DNA of 51,437 nucleotides from an uncultured Lachnospiraceae bacterium (GCA_944381405.1 CALWLA010000015.1:1-51437); one strand, 5' to 3'. Shown: positions 36,083 to 44,893, counted from the stretch's first letter. Numbers and translations: made by a program. Notes: a model not told the origin generated them from the letters alone.

Positions 36083-36120
36083 GGAGAGGATCGAAATTCC
36101 AGAAAACAGGAGGAGCAGGC

Positions 36121-37167
36121 ATGAAGAAAATTCTCGTGGCGGGAGGCGCCGGATACATCGGCAGCCATACCTGTGTAGAGCTTTTAAATGAGGGATATGA
36201 GCCCATCGTGGTGGACAACCTTTACAATTCCTCGAAAAAGGCCATCGACCGGGTGGAGGAGATCACCGGTAAAAAGGCCACCTTTTACGAGGCTGATCTG
36301 CTGGACGAGAAAAAGATAACCGAGATCTTCGAAAAGGAGCAGCCGGAGGCGGTGATCATGTTCGCCGGTTACAAGGCGGTGGGAGAGTCCGTGGCAAAGC
36401 CTCTGGAGTATTACTACAACAACCTTACCAGCCTGCTTTTGATGTGCGATGTTATGCGGAAGCATAACTGCAAGAACATCATCTTCTCCTCCTCCGCAAC
36501 GGTATACGGAGACCCCAAGGAGATCCCCATTACGGAAAACTGCCCCAAGGGCGAGATCACAAACCCCTACGGCCAGACCAAGGGGATGATCGAACAGATT
36601 CTGACGGATCTGCACAAGGCGGATCCCGCCTGGAATGTGGTGCTCCTGCGGTACTTTAACCCCATCGGCGCCCACGAGTCAGGCCTCATCGGCGAGGACC
36701 CCAAGGGCATCCCCAACAACCTGGTGCCCTATATCGCCCAGGTGGCCATCGGCAAGCGGGACGCCATCCATGTATTCGGCGACGACTACGACACCCCTGA
36801 CGGAACCGGCGTGCGGGATTATATCCATGTGGTAGACCTGGCAAAGGGCCATGTGGCCGCCATCCGGAAACTTGCGGAGGATCCCGGCGTATTCATCTGT
36901 AACCTGGGAACCGGCCATGGCTATTCCGTGCTGGACGTGATCCATGCCTACGAAAAGGCCTGCGGGAAAAAGCTTCCCTATGTCATCGACCCGAGACGTC
37001 CCGGGGACATCGCTACCTGCTACTGCGATCCCACCAGGGCCCGGGAGGAAATGGGCTGGACTGCGGAGAAAAATATCGACGATATGTGCAGGGATTCCTA
37101 CCACTGGCAGACCAAAAACCCCAACGGCTACGACGATCAGAGCGCAGTGAAGATGTGCCTGTCCTGA
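36121..37167 (+). CDS. galE: UDP-glucose 4-epimerase
   Basis: The 348-aa short-chain dehydrogenase-type epimerase has NAD motif GGAGYIGSHTCVELL, FAGYKAVGESV, SSSATVYGDP, and the catalytic tyrosine/lysine in NPYGQTKGM. LRYFNPIGAHESGLIGEDP and DYDTPDGTGVRDYIHV are hallmarks of GalE. It interconverts UDP-glucose and UDP-galactose in the Leloir pathway. AGGAGG precedes ATG 36121. A link to the beta-galactosidase locus 9 kb downstream is metabolically plausible but not shown. Confidence 0.97.
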   Translation: MKKILVAGGAGYIGSHTCVELLNEGYEPIVVDNLYNSSKKAIDRVEEITGKKATFYEADLLDEKKITEIFEKEQPEAVIMFAGYKAVGESVAKPLEYYYNNLTSLLLMCDVMRKHNCKNIIFSSSATVYGDPKEIPITENCPKGEITNPYGQTKGMIEQILTDLHKADPAWNVVLLRYFNPIGAHESGLIGEDPKGIPNNLVPYIAQVAIGKRDAIHVFGDDYDTPDGTGVRDYIHVVDLAKGHVAAIRKLAEDPGVFICNLGTGHGYSVLDVIHAYEKACGKKLPYVIDPRRPGDIATCYCDPTRAREEMGWTAEKNIDDMCRDSYHWQTKNPNGYDDQSAVKMCLS

Positions 37168-37230
37168 TGGCAGCCAGCGGGTTATTAAGTGTAGACAGAA
37201 AGGCAGACATAAGGAGCGGCTGAAAGACTT

Positions 37231-38535
37231 ATGGCAGATGTGATCGTGATCGGAGGCGGCGCAGCGGGCATGCTGGCCGCCTTTTCTGCGGCGGAATCCG
37301 GGAACCGGGTGACGCTTTTGGAAAAAAACGAAAAGCTTGGAAAAAAGATCTATATCACAGGCAAGGGACGGTGCAACCTGACCAACGCCTGTGATTTCGA
37401 CGCATTTTTATCCCATGTGACGGAAAATCCCAGGTTTCTGTATTCCGCTCTGCGGGGCTTTTCCAACTGGGATATCTGCAGCCTGCTGGAGAGCCACGGA
37501 TGCCCGGTAAAGACGGAACGGGGAGACCGGGTGTTTCCGGCGAGCAATCATGCCTCCGACGTGACCAAGGCTCTGGAGAGGGCTCTTCGGGAGGCGGGGG
37601 TCGCCATCAGGCTGGGCTGTGAGGTGCGGGAGATCCGGAAGGAACCGGAGGGCGGATTTCAACTTCGGTGCCGGCCCTTTGAGGGAACAGGAAGAAAAGA
37701 AGCGGAAGTTCGGAGGAAAAAAAGGGGCGCAGGCAGCTCCGAAGAAATGGTCTTTCAGGCAGATGCGGTGATCGTCTGCACCGGCGGCCTCAGCTATCCT
37801 ACCACCGGCTCCACAGGGGACGGCTACCGCTTTGCAGAAGCTTTTGGCTTAAGCTGCAAGACTCCCTGCCCCTCCCTGGTGCCCCTTACGGTGGCGGAGG
37901 GAGACTATCAGGAGCTCCAGGGCCTGTCTTTGAAAAACGTGGCTGTTTCCGTCACGCCTTTGCGGGCGCCGGAACAGGTACTTTATGAGGAACAGGGAGA
38001 AATGCTCTTTGCCCATTTCGGCCTGAGCGGCCCCCTGATCCTGAAGGCCTCGGCCATCCTGGCCAGGCAGCTGGCGGAAGGGGAGCGGTTCGTGCTGTCC
38101 ATCGATCTCAAGCCTGCCCTGAGTCCGGAAAAGCTTGATGAGCGGATCCTGCGGGATTTTTCCGAGGCGAAAAACATGAACATTGGGAACGCTCTTGGGA
38201 AGCTTTTGCCCTCGGCCCTGCGGCCGGTGATCCTGCGGCGGGCGGGCATCGGGCCGGACAGAAAGGTCCACGACATCACCAAAGAGGAACGGCACAGGCT
38301 GGCAAAAACCATCAAGGCCTTTGCCTTTACCATCACCGGCACCAGGGGTTTTGGGGAGGCGGTGATCACAAAGGGCGGCGTGGAGGTCTCCCAGATCAAT
38401 CCCAAGACCATGGAGGCAAAAGCGGTTCCGGGACTTTTCTTTGCAGGAGAGGTGCTGGATATCGATGCCTTCACCGGGGGCTTCAACCTCCAGCTGGCCT
38501 GGAGCACCGGATACGCTGCGGGAAGATATGTGTAG
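37231..38535 (+). CDS. HI0933/BaiN-family FAD-dependent oxidoreductase
   Basis: The 434-aa flavoprotein has an N-terminal dinucleotide motif VIGGGAAGMLAAFSAAESG, the family signature GKGRCNLTN, VCTGGLSYPTTGSTGDGY, and the C-terminal FFAGEVLDIDAFTGGFNLQLAWSTGY. Members are annotated as aminoacetone oxidase-like or, in bile-acid-converting clostridia, BaiN. The substrate cannot be told from sequence, and no bai genes are nearby. It follows galE by 63 bases with AAGGAG in the gap. Confidence 0.88.
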   Translation: MADVIVIGGGAAGMLAAFSAAESGNRVTLLEKNEKLGKKIYITGKGRCNLTNACDFDAFLSHVTENPRFLYSALRGFSNWDICSLLESHGCPVKTERGDRVFPASNHASDVTKALERALREAGVAIRLGCEVREIRKEPEGGFQLRCRPFEGTGRKEAEVRRKKRGAGSSEEMVFQADAVIVCTGGLSYPTTGSTGDGYRFAEAFGLSCKTPCPSLVPLTVAEGDYQELQGLSLKNVAVSVTPLRAPEQVLYEEQGEMLFAHFGLSGPLILKASAILARQLAEGERFVLSIDLKPALSPEKLDERILRDFSEAKNMNIGNALGKLLPSALRPVILRRAGIGPDRKVHDITKEERHRLAKTIKAFAFTITGTRGFGEAVITKGGVEVSQINPKTMEAKAVPGLFFAGEVLDIDAFTGGFNLQLAWSTGYAAGRYV

Positions 38536-38568
38536 GAAAGTTTGTTAATTTAGATTTATAAGGAAATT

Positions 38569-38817
38569 ATGAATAAACATGATTTGCCAGAAAAAATTAA
38601 TACATTTTTAAACTGCGTGATCGGAGCTTTTACAGGTGTGTTTATAGCAGAAAGCATCTATACATACTGGGACTATAAGACACACCCGGAGATATATGCG
38701 GTGACATCAGCGCCTTGGTATACATCTATCCTGCTGTTCGGCATCATAACTTTGGCAATTATCCTGGTGGCGTTGGTCATTAAACTTATCATCAGAAAGA
38801 AGATACGGAAAAAATGA
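38569..38817 (+). CDS. Small two-span membrane protein
   Basis: The 82-aa protein has hydrophobic segments at about 12-32 (FLNCVIGAFTGVFIAESIYTY) and 52-72 (ILLFGIITLAIILVALVIKLI), an aromatic loop between and a basic end (RKKIRKK). AAGGA precedes ATG 38569. Base composition is clearly more AT-rich than the genes on either side. I do not recognise the family. After the stop, another frame stays open to TAA 38894-38896 (see findings). Confidence 0.65.
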   Translation: MNKHDLPEKINTFLNCVIGAFTGVFIAESIYTYWDYKTHPEIYAVTSAPWYTSILLFGIITLAIILVALVIKLIIRKKIRKK

Positions 38818-38964
38818 AAAGGAAAATTACAACAATAAAGATGAAGCAGTGACCACAGGCATCTTTGTGGAACTTTTTCCTGCCGATATAAATTAAAGTG
38901 AAGATGACCTACTCTGCAGGAACAGTTATAGAAAGCGAAAAGTTACTTACAAGGAGGCCCATAT

Positions 38965-39468
38965 ATGGAACCATTATTTTCGTTTGAGACTGACTACGAT
39001 AGGAATACCTTTATATCCATGGCACGGGCACTCAGGATGACTGTCCGGAAAAAGCACAGTAAAAGAAGCCATGTCCTTGGCTTGGCAGTAGCCTTTCTTG
39101 GCGTGGCTTCTATCATATTATGGGGACCGAAGCTGCTGACGATAACGGCAATCGCAGTTATCATATTGGTGCTTATCTTTGAGGACAAATTAAATGCCTG
39201 GGTCGCGATGAGGCGTATGCTGAAAGGCATGGAAAAGGTCAGGTCAGATTTCTATGAGGACAGATATGTGTCCGCCACGGATATTGGTACTACAGAATGG
39301 CACTATGATAAGATGAAAGCTATAGCAGAGGATAAGGACTACTTTTTATTTCTTTTCAGCGAGAGCCATACACAGGCTTATGATAAAAGGAAAATGACCG
39401 GTGGAAGCGGAGCGGATTTCAGGGATTTTATAATGCAAAAAACAGGCCTTAATGTGCAGAGGATATGA
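38965..39468 (+). CDS. YcxB-like membrane protein
   Basis: The 167-aa protein has an N-terminal FSFETDYDRNTFISMARALRM, two adjacent hydrophobic helices (about 38-72) and a C-terminal soluble half with SATDIGTTEWHYDKMKAIAEDKDYFLFLFS, the pattern of the YcxB-like family of unknown function. AAGGAGG precedes ATG 38965. It is AT-rich, like the gene before it; the 147-base gap between them holds no other clear gene. Confidence 0.72.
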   Translation: MEPLFSFETDYDRNTFISMARALRMTVRKKHSKRSHVLGLAVAFLGVASIILWGPKLLTITAIAVIILVLIFEDKLNAWVAMRRMLKGMEKVRSDFYEDRYVSATDIGTTEWHYDKMKAIAEDKDYFLFLFSESHTQAYDKRKMTGGSGADFRDFIMQKTGLNVQRI

Positions 39469-39518
39469 AATACTGTATAATTCAGTTGCTTACATCGCAA
39501 CATCATTCAGTCTGAATA

Positions 39519-39589
39519 TTCCCCGCTTGTTCCGATTTGTATTTTCTTATTTTAAATTCAAATGAAAAAAACATAGGAAAAGCGGGGAA
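39519..39589. repeat. Inverted repeat in the gap between the YcxB-like gene and degV
   Basis: TTCCCCGCTT (39519-39528) and AAGCGGGGAA (39580-39589) are perfect complements separated by 51 AT-rich bases. The 195-base gap has no convincing gene. Confidence 0.45.
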
Positions 39590-39663
39590 GTATATTTTAG
39601 AATCAATTGTCACTGATCAGGAGGCTGTTGATTTCCTTTCATTCCCGGGCTCTCAAAGCTCCT

Positions 39664-40518
39664 TTATGATTTCCTCGGAGTCTCAAAGCTCAGGATCAGG
39701 CCGCCGCGCTCGGCATAGTAGCTGCAGAGCCCGCGGGTGGGCAGCAGCGTCACCTCTGCATGGGGCCATCTGTCAAGGATCCGATCCTTGAGCTTTTCCG
39801 CAAGGGGAAGATTGGCGCAGTGGCTGATGGCGGCCCTGCTGCCGGAAAAGCCTTTCTCCTCCATCTTGGAGAGGAGCAGCTCAAGGGCTCTGCCTGCGCC
39901 CCTGGTCTTTCCTTCGATGACGATCCGACCCTCGTCGCTGCCGGAGCCGATGCCCCACATGTTCAGGGCCCGGGCCACAAATCCTGCCATCTTGTTCATG
40001 CGTCCGTTTTTCACCAGGTTGTGGAAGGAGCACAGGGCAAAAAGGACCCTGGCCTTTGCAAGGTAATCCTTTGCGGAAAGGACGATGCTGTCAAAATCCG
40101 CGCCGCTCTGGATCAGCCGTTCCAGCTCTCTTACACAGAGCACCAGCTCAGGGCCGGTGGAGCAGGAGTCCAGGAGCGCGATCTTTTTCTGCGGATCCTC
40201 CTTCAGCGCCATATCCCTGGCGATGACAGCGCTGTTCATGCTGGCGGAGAGCTGGGAAGAAATGGTGATGGCGATGATGTTGTCTGCCTTCATAAACTCC
40301 TCCAGCCAGGCGTTGGGAGAGGGGCAGGCGGTGTGGCTTGCGCATCTGGGGTGCTCCATGGCAGTCAGCAATGTTGGAAGATCCAGGGTCTCATCGTCGA
40401 TGAAATCCCTGTCTCCGACGCTGATGATAAAAGGAACGCTGGAAATCTGCAGTTCCCCCTCGGACCGGCTCATGGGGAACAGATCACAGCTTGAGTCGGT
40501 AACGATATTCCATTTCAT
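39664..40518 (-). CDS. DegV family fatty-acid-binding protein
   Basis: The 284-aa protein starts WNIVTDSSCDL, the DegV hallmark, then VPFIISVGDRDFIDDETLDL, CASHTACPSPNAWLEEF, ITISSQLSASMNSA and a late FALCSFHNLVKNGRM. DegV/FakB proteins bind a fatty acid and present it to FakA kinase for phosphorylation; no fakA is nearby. AAAGGAG precedes the ATG at 40518; the frame is open 12 codons further without a site. Confidence 0.9.
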   Translation of the reverse strand: MKWNIVTDSSCDLFPMSRSEGELQISSVPFIISVGDRDFIDDETLDLPTLLTAMEHPRCASHTACPSPNAWLEEFMKADNIIAITISSQLSASMNSAVIARDMALKEDPQKKIALLDSCSTGPELVLCVRELERLIQSGADFDSIVLSAKDYLAKARVLFALCSFHNLVKNGRMNKMAGFVARALNMWGIGSGSDEGRIVIEGKTRGAGRALELLLSKMEEKGFSGSRAAISHCANLPLAEKLKDRILDRWPHAEVTLLPTRGLCSYYAERGGLILSFETPRKS

Positions 40519-40584
40519 ATGGGGTCTCCTTTGATATACGGGGAAATGTTTCATTCCCGTTTTTCGTTCTTGATTGTCAGTTTC

Positions 40585-40613
40585 ATTATATATGAGACGG
40601 CCTGGAATTGGAA
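40585..40613 (-). promoter_or_regulatory. Possible degV promoter
   Basis: On the minus strand TATAAT (40590-40585) lies 17 bases after TTCCAA. The -10 is consensus and the -35 is poor. Confidence 0.4.
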
Positions 40614-40652
40614 GAGAAGCAGTTCATTTTTTTGAATAGGGAGGTAAAAAAC

Positions 40653-41675
40653 ATGAAAATGGTAACGCTTGGAAAAACAGGCATAGAGGTGCCGAAAAAC
40701 GGCTTTGGAGCCCTGCCGGTACAGCGGGTAAATCTGGAGGAGGCGGTAAGCCTTTTGCAACGGGCATACGAAGGGGGCTTCCGGTTCTTTGATACCGCCC
40801 GGGCCTATTCCGACAGCGAGGAAAAGCTGGGAGCGGCCTTTTCGGAGGTAAGGCAGCAGATCTATATCGCCACAAAGACCGCTGCCCAGGACGGAGAGGG
40901 GCTTAAGCGGGATCTGGAGACCTCCCTCAGGCTGTTGAAGACCGATCATGTGGATCTCTATCAGTTCCATAACCCTGCCTTCTGTCCAAAACCCGGAGAC
41001 GGCACCGGCCTCTACGAGGCCATGGAAGAGGCAAAGGCCCAGGGCATGGTGAAGCATATCGGCATCACCAACCACCGGATCAACGTGGCGAAGGAGGCCA
41101 TCGCCTCAGGCCTTTACGAGACCCTGCAGTTCCCCTTCTGCTATCTGGCCACGGAGGCGGACCTGGAGATCGAAAAGCTGAGCCGGGAGGCGGGCATGGG
41201 CTTTATCGCCATGAAGGCCCTCTCTGGCGGGCTCATTACCAATTCTGCGGCAGCCTGCGCTTATCTGGGACAGTTTGACAACGTGCTGCCTATCTGGGGC
41301 ATCCAGAGACAGCAGGAGCTTTCGGAGTTTCTGCAGTATATGGAAGAGCCTCCGGCTCTTACGGAGGAACTTTCCGCAGTCATCGAAAAGGACCAGAGGG
41401 AGCTTTCCGGCAGCTTCTGCCGGGGCTGCGGCTACTGCATGCCCTGTCCGGCAGGAATCGAGATCAATACCTGCGCCCGCATGAGCCTTCTGATCCGCCG
41501 TTCCCCCTCGGACAAGCAGCTGACAGAGGAGGCCCAGGCCATGATGAAAAAGATCGAGGGCTGCCTGCACTGCGGCGCCTGCGCAAAAAAATGCCCCTAT
41601 GGTCTGGACACCCCAAGGCTCCTTGTAGAAAATTACAAGGACTATCAGGAGATCCTAGCTGGTAAACCGCTGTAA
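40653..41675 (+). CDS. Aldo/keto reductase with C-terminal Fe-S cluster motifs
   Basis: The 340-aa protein has an AKR barrel (about 1-240) with LGKTGIEVPKNGFGALPVQR, the tetrad region FFDTARAYSDSE, lysine in IYIATKTAA and histidine in DLYQFHNP. The C-terminus has CRGCGYCMPCPAGIEI and CLHCGACAKKCPYGLD, each able to bind a 4Fe-4S cluster. This fused architecture is common in strict anaerobes and suggests electrons from ferredoxin-like partners rather than only NADPH. GGGAGG precedes ATG 40653. It is divergent from degV. Confidence 0.9.
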   Translation: MKMVTLGKTGIEVPKNGFGALPVQRVNLEEAVSLLQRAYEGGFRFFDTARAYSDSEEKLGAAFSEVRQQIYIATKTAAQDGEGLKRDLETSLRLLKTDHVDLYQFHNPAFCPKPGDGTGLYEAMEEAKAQGMVKHIGITNHRINVAKEAIASGLYETLQFPFCYLATEADLEIEKLSREAGMGFIAMKALSGGLITNSAAACAYLGQFDNVLPIWGIQRQQELSEFLQYMEEPPALTEELSAVIEKDQRELSGSFCRGCGYCMPCPAGIEINTCARMSLLIRRSPSDKQLTEEAQAMMKKIEGCLHCGACAKKCPYGLDTPRLLVENYKDYQEILAGKPL

Positions 41676-41683
41676 AAAAAGTG

Positions 41684-41711
41684 CCCTTCGGATCCGCGCA
41701 GATCCGAAGGG
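41684..41711 (-). terminator. Two-way terminator between the reductase and the sugar-permease operon
   Basis: CCCTTCGGATC pairs perfectly with GATCCGAAGGG (11 bp). On the minus strand it is followed by a seven-T run (41680-41674), ending the sugar ABC operon; on the plus strand by CTTTGTGTT, a weaker stop for the reductase. Confidence 0.85.
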
Positions 41712-41773
41712 CTTTGTGTTAACTGCGCCACAAGGCGTTTTATTTGGGAAATAGTCTGGAATATTGTCTGGGC

Positions 41774-42589
41774 TTATTCCTTTACGGCGCCGCCCATAAC
41801 GCCTGCTACGAACTGCTTCTGGAACACCATGAAGATGAACAGGATGGGCAGGGTAGCGATGGAGGTAGCCAGCAGGATCACGGCGAAGTCCTTGTTGGTA
41901 GGGTTGCCGTCCAGCACTGCCAGAGCTACCGGGAAGTTGTACATGTCCTTTGTTTCCAGGACGATCAAGGGCCACATGAAGTTGTTCCACATGGTGGTGA
42001 ACATGTAGATCACCAGAGCGCTCAGGGCGGGCTTCACATTGGGAAGCACGATGTGGGTGAATATCTGGAATTCCGTGTAGCCATCGATACGGGCGGCCTC
42101 GATGAGGGCCGTGGGGAAGTTCATCATGTTCTGCCGCATGAGGAAGATACCAAAGGCATTTGCCAGCGAGGGCAGGATCACTGCCGCATAGGTATTGGTC
42201 ATACCTGCGGAAACGAACATCTGGAACAGGGGCACATACATCACCTGTGCCGGGATCATCATGGAAACCATGATAAATCCGAAGATAATGCCCTTTCCCT
42301 TAAACTCATACTTCGCAAGGACATAGCCTGCGGAGGAGAAAAGGATCACGGCCAGCAGAACGAAGACCACAGACAAAAACAGGGTGTTGAAGGCAACCCG
42401 GAAGATGTCCATTTTCTCCACCAGGACGGAAAAGTTCTGGGCCAGCATGTCTCCGGGGATCAGCCTGGGAGGCGCTGCCAGAATGGCCTGGTTGGAGTTG
42501 GTGCCGCTGACAAACATGAAGTAGAAGGGGAACAGGGAGAGGAAAGCGGCCAGAATCAGTAAGAAATAAACACAGATTTTCTTAATCAT
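41774..42589 (-). CDS. Carbohydrate ABC transporter permease, MalG type
   Basis: The 271-aa protein has six helices and the EAA loop EAARIDGYTEFQIFTHIVLPNVKPAL that contacts the ATPase. LSLFPFYFMFVSGTNSN near the start and GGAVKE at the end are typical of MalG/UgpE-like subunits. It is the last gene of the operon and starts one base after the full-length stop of the MalF-type gene, with its AAGGAGG inside that gene's tail. No ATPase is encoded here, so a shared MsmK-type ATPase is likely. Confidence 0.93.
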   Translation of the reverse strand: MIKKICVYFLLILAAFLSLFPFYFMFVSGTNSNQAILAAPPRLIPGDMLAQNFSVLVEKMDIFRVAFNTLFLSVVFVLLAVILFSSAGYVLAKYEFKGKGIIFGFIMVSMMIPAQVMYVPLFQMFVSAGMTNTYAAVILPSLANAFGIFLMRQNMMNFPTALIEAARIDGYTEFQIFTHIVLPNVKPALSALVIYMFTTMWNNFMWPLIVLETKDMYNFPVALAVLDGNPTNKDFAVILLATSIATLPILFIFMVFQKQFVAGVMGGAVKE

Positions 42590-42590
42590 C

Positions 42591-43457
42591 TTATTTTTCC
42601 TCCTTGTTCATTTTAAACTGGATAAAGGACAGTATGCCGATGATGATCACCATGACATAGCCGAGGGCTGAGGCAAAACCAAACTTCAGGAAGGTAAAGC
42701 CGTTGTCATACAGGTATTCTCAAAGGGTAATGGTAGCGTAGTTCGGTCCGCCCTGGGTAAGGATATAGGGCTCGTCGAAAAGCTGCAGGGTACCGATGGT
42801 AGAGGTAATGGTTGTAAAGAGAATGACCGGCTTGATGGACGGTATGGTGACATACCGGAGCTTCTGCCAGAAATTTGCGCCGTCCAGGGAGGCGGATTCA
42901 TACAGATCCGTGGGGATCGCCTGAATGCCCGCCAGCAGGATCACCATGTTGTAGCCAACCCATCTCCAGGTGATGGAGATGATGATGGAGGCTCTGGCGG
43001 GCCATGCGGAGTAGATCCACTGGATCTTTTCACCGCCGAAGAACTCCACCAGGTAATTGATCAGACCATGGTCCGTATTGAACAGGACCTTGAAGATCAG
43101 GGCATAGGCAACCAGGGAGGTGATGGTCGGCAGGAAGGTGGACATCCGGAAAAATCCTCTGCCACGGATGAACTTCTGCTCGATGAGAACAGCGAGCAGA
43201 AGTGCGAGGCCGATCATGACCGGAACCTGGATGATGAGATAGAAAAATGTGTTGAACAGGGCTTTATAGAACACAGGGTCCTTGAAAAGCTCGATGTAGT
43301 TCTGTAACCCTACGAAATTATAGGTGCCGCCGGAAAACTCCGTGAAGCTGAGATAGAAGGAATAGATGATCGGGTAGATCATGAATACCGCAAAGATCAC
43401 GACTGTCGGCAGCAGCATTGCGTACGGAAAAAAACGGCTTTTTTTAGATAATTTCAT
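42591..43457 (-). pseudogene. Carbohydrate ABC transporter permease, MalF type, interrupted by in-frame TGA
   Basis: From ATG 43457 (GGAGG upstream) the frame encodes a MalF/UgpA-type permease with the EAA loop YESASLDGANFWQKLRYVTIPSIKP and ends at TGA 42722-42720 after GGPNYATITL. That leaves 245 residues. In the same frame the sequence continues as EYLYDNGFTFLKFGFASALGY, a normal last membrane helix, and NKEEK, to TAA 42593-42591, exactly one base before the MalG-type gene. So a single codon cuts off the final helix and about 43 residues. The rest is well preserved, implying a recent mutation, a sequence error, or readthrough. A TTG at 43469 is in frame but too close to the GGAGG. Confidence 0.85.
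42720..42722 (-). other. In-frame premature TGA in the MalF-type permease
   Basis: The codon lies between ATITL and EYLYDNGF, where family members usually carry a small residue such as Ser or Gly. TCA, GGA, CGA or TGG would each be one base away. TGA is a normal stop elsewhere in the window (for example at 17306-17308), so codon reassignment is unlikely. Confidence 0.9.
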
Positions 43458-43498
43458 GATGGCCTCCAATACACATCCTGAAAAGCTTAAGAAAAAGC

Positions 43499-44797
43499 TT
43501 ACTTACCGAACTTGGAAACAAGATCGTTCTGCAGTTCGTCAAGTGCAGTCTTGGGATCCTCTCCTTCAAGATAAACCTTGGAGCAGGCAGAACCTGCTGC
43601 GGAAAGAGCTTCGTTGAAGTTCTCAGTGTAGTTGACACTGGGAACGGTCTGACCAAGTTTGATGAAGGTCTCATAAATCTTCTGTCCGCCGAAGAACTCA
43701 TCAGGCTCACTGAAGGTGGGGTCATCGTAAACAGGAATATAGGATGGGAACAGACCGTAATTTACAAAGCCGTCTACCTGAAGCTGCTGGTCTGTAAGAG
43801 CAAATTCTACAAATTCCTTAGCGATGTCCAGATTCGGACTTGTGGAAGGAATGACTAGGTTTGCGCCGCCATTGGTAGAACCTGCAGGATCCTTGCCTGG
43901 GAATGCAGGAAGATCGATAACGCCCCATTTGCCGGACTGATCAGGTCCTTTATCTTTGATGGTGCCGATCATCCATACAGCTTCTGGAATGGTGGCAACG
44001 TTTTCATTGACTACAACACCCTCGTATTCTGCCCAGTCACTGTAGTTCTGGGCGATGCCTGCGTCATAGATTTTCTTTGCCATTTCCATAGCCTCCAGAG
44101 CTTCCGGAGAGTTTACAATTGTATTGCCTTCTGCGTCAAAGAAACTGCCACCATTTTCAGTAAGGATGAGCTTCCAGAAATTAGAACCGTTGGGAGCGAT
44201 AGGGAGCATCTTTACAGGCTCGCCGGAGGGCGTTGTGCAGGTTTCGGTAATCTTTTTGCCGGCCTCGATAAAATCATCCCAGGTCTTGATATCTTCGGCA
44301 TTTACGCCGGCCTGCTCAAAGTAGTCTCTGCGATAGAAAAGGGCAACTGGGCCTGCATCCCAGGGGAAACCAACGATCTTTCCGTTTGCGCTTACCTCGC
44401 CGATCTTAACGTCAAGGAAATCATCCTCGTTTACGATATCGGAAAGATCTGCAAAACCATCGGGATATTTTGTGGCGTATCCGCTGACCTGCTCTCCTTC
44501 GATTTGAATGACATCTGCAAGGCCCTTGCCGGTGGAAAGGGTGGTAGCCAGCTTGGTGTAGATCTGGTCGGTACCCATTTCTTCGAAGGTGAACTCCACG
44601 TCCGGGTGGGTCTCCTTGAACTTTTCGGCAGCTGCCTGAAGCTGCTTCAAAGCCACGTCCCATGCCCATACGGTGATGGTGTTGCCGTCGCCGCTTTCAG
44701 CGCTGGCGCTGCTTCCACCGCCTCCGCAGGCAGTCAGGGCCAGCATTGCCGCTGCTGCAACTGCCGCTGCGGATGCAAACATTTTTACCTTTTTCAT
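43499..44797 (-). CDS. Carbohydrate ABC transporter substrate-binding lipoprotein
   Basis: The 432-aa protein has a lipoprotein signal ending ALTAC (Cys24), a short Gly/Ser tether and the family 1 solute-binding fold, with ITVWAWDVALKQLQAAAEKF, LADVIQIEGEQVSGYA, GFPWDAGPVALFYRRDYFEQAG and WDDFIEAGKKI. It captures sugars or oligosaccharides for the two permeases downstream. AAAGGAGG precedes the ATG. The linked EbgA-like enzyme suggests a beta-galactoside ligand, by context only. Promoter at 44894-44922. Confidence 0.94.
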   Translation of the reverse strand: MKKVKMFASAAAVAAAAMLALTACGGGGSSASAESGDGNTITVWAWDVALKQLQAAAEKFKETHPDVEFTFEEMGTDQIYTKLATTLSTGKGLADVIQIEGEQVSGYATKYPDGFADLSDIVNEDDFLDVKIGEVSANGKIVGFPWDAGPVALFYRRDYFEQAGVNAEDIKTWDDFIEAGKKITETCTTPSGEPVKMLPIAPNGSNFWKLILTENGGSFFDAEGNTIVNSPEALEAMEMAKKIYDAGIAQNYSDWAEYEGVVVNENVATIPEAVWMIGTIKDKGPDQSGKWGVIDLPAFPGKDPAGSTNGGANLVIPSTSPNLDIAKEFVEFALTDQQLQVDGFVNYGLFPSYIPVYDDPTFSEPDEFFGGQKIYETFIKLGQTVPSVNYTENFNEALSAAGSACSKVYLEGEDPKTALDELQNDLVSKFGK

Positions 44798-44813
44798 AAT
44801 CAGATCCTCCTTT

Positions 44814-44826
44814 AGTAAAATTTACT
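44814..44826. promoter_or_regulatory. Second palindrome, possible operator next to the binding-protein start
   Basis: AGTAAA-A-TTTACT is a 13-base palindrome just upstream of the AAAGGAGG site. Its GTAAAATTTAC core resembles the GGTAAAAT half-sites at 44932-44962. Confidence 0.4.
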
Positions 44827-44893
44827 GATCTTTAAGTCGTTTTTCCAATCTTAGATAGGTTGAATTGGTGGTAAACGACTGCTTCATGCTCAC

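Noticed and set aside
39537-39791. 84-codon plus-strand frame in the gap before degV
   Set aside because: No ribosome binding site, and its second half is antisense to degV. The short stretch NEKNIGKAGKYILESIVTDQ might be a gene remnant, but nothing supports it.
42720-42722. Selenocysteine or reassigned TGA codon
   Set aside because: The position is normally a small residue and not a redox site, no obvious SECIS-like hairpin follows, and TGA ends other genes in the window.
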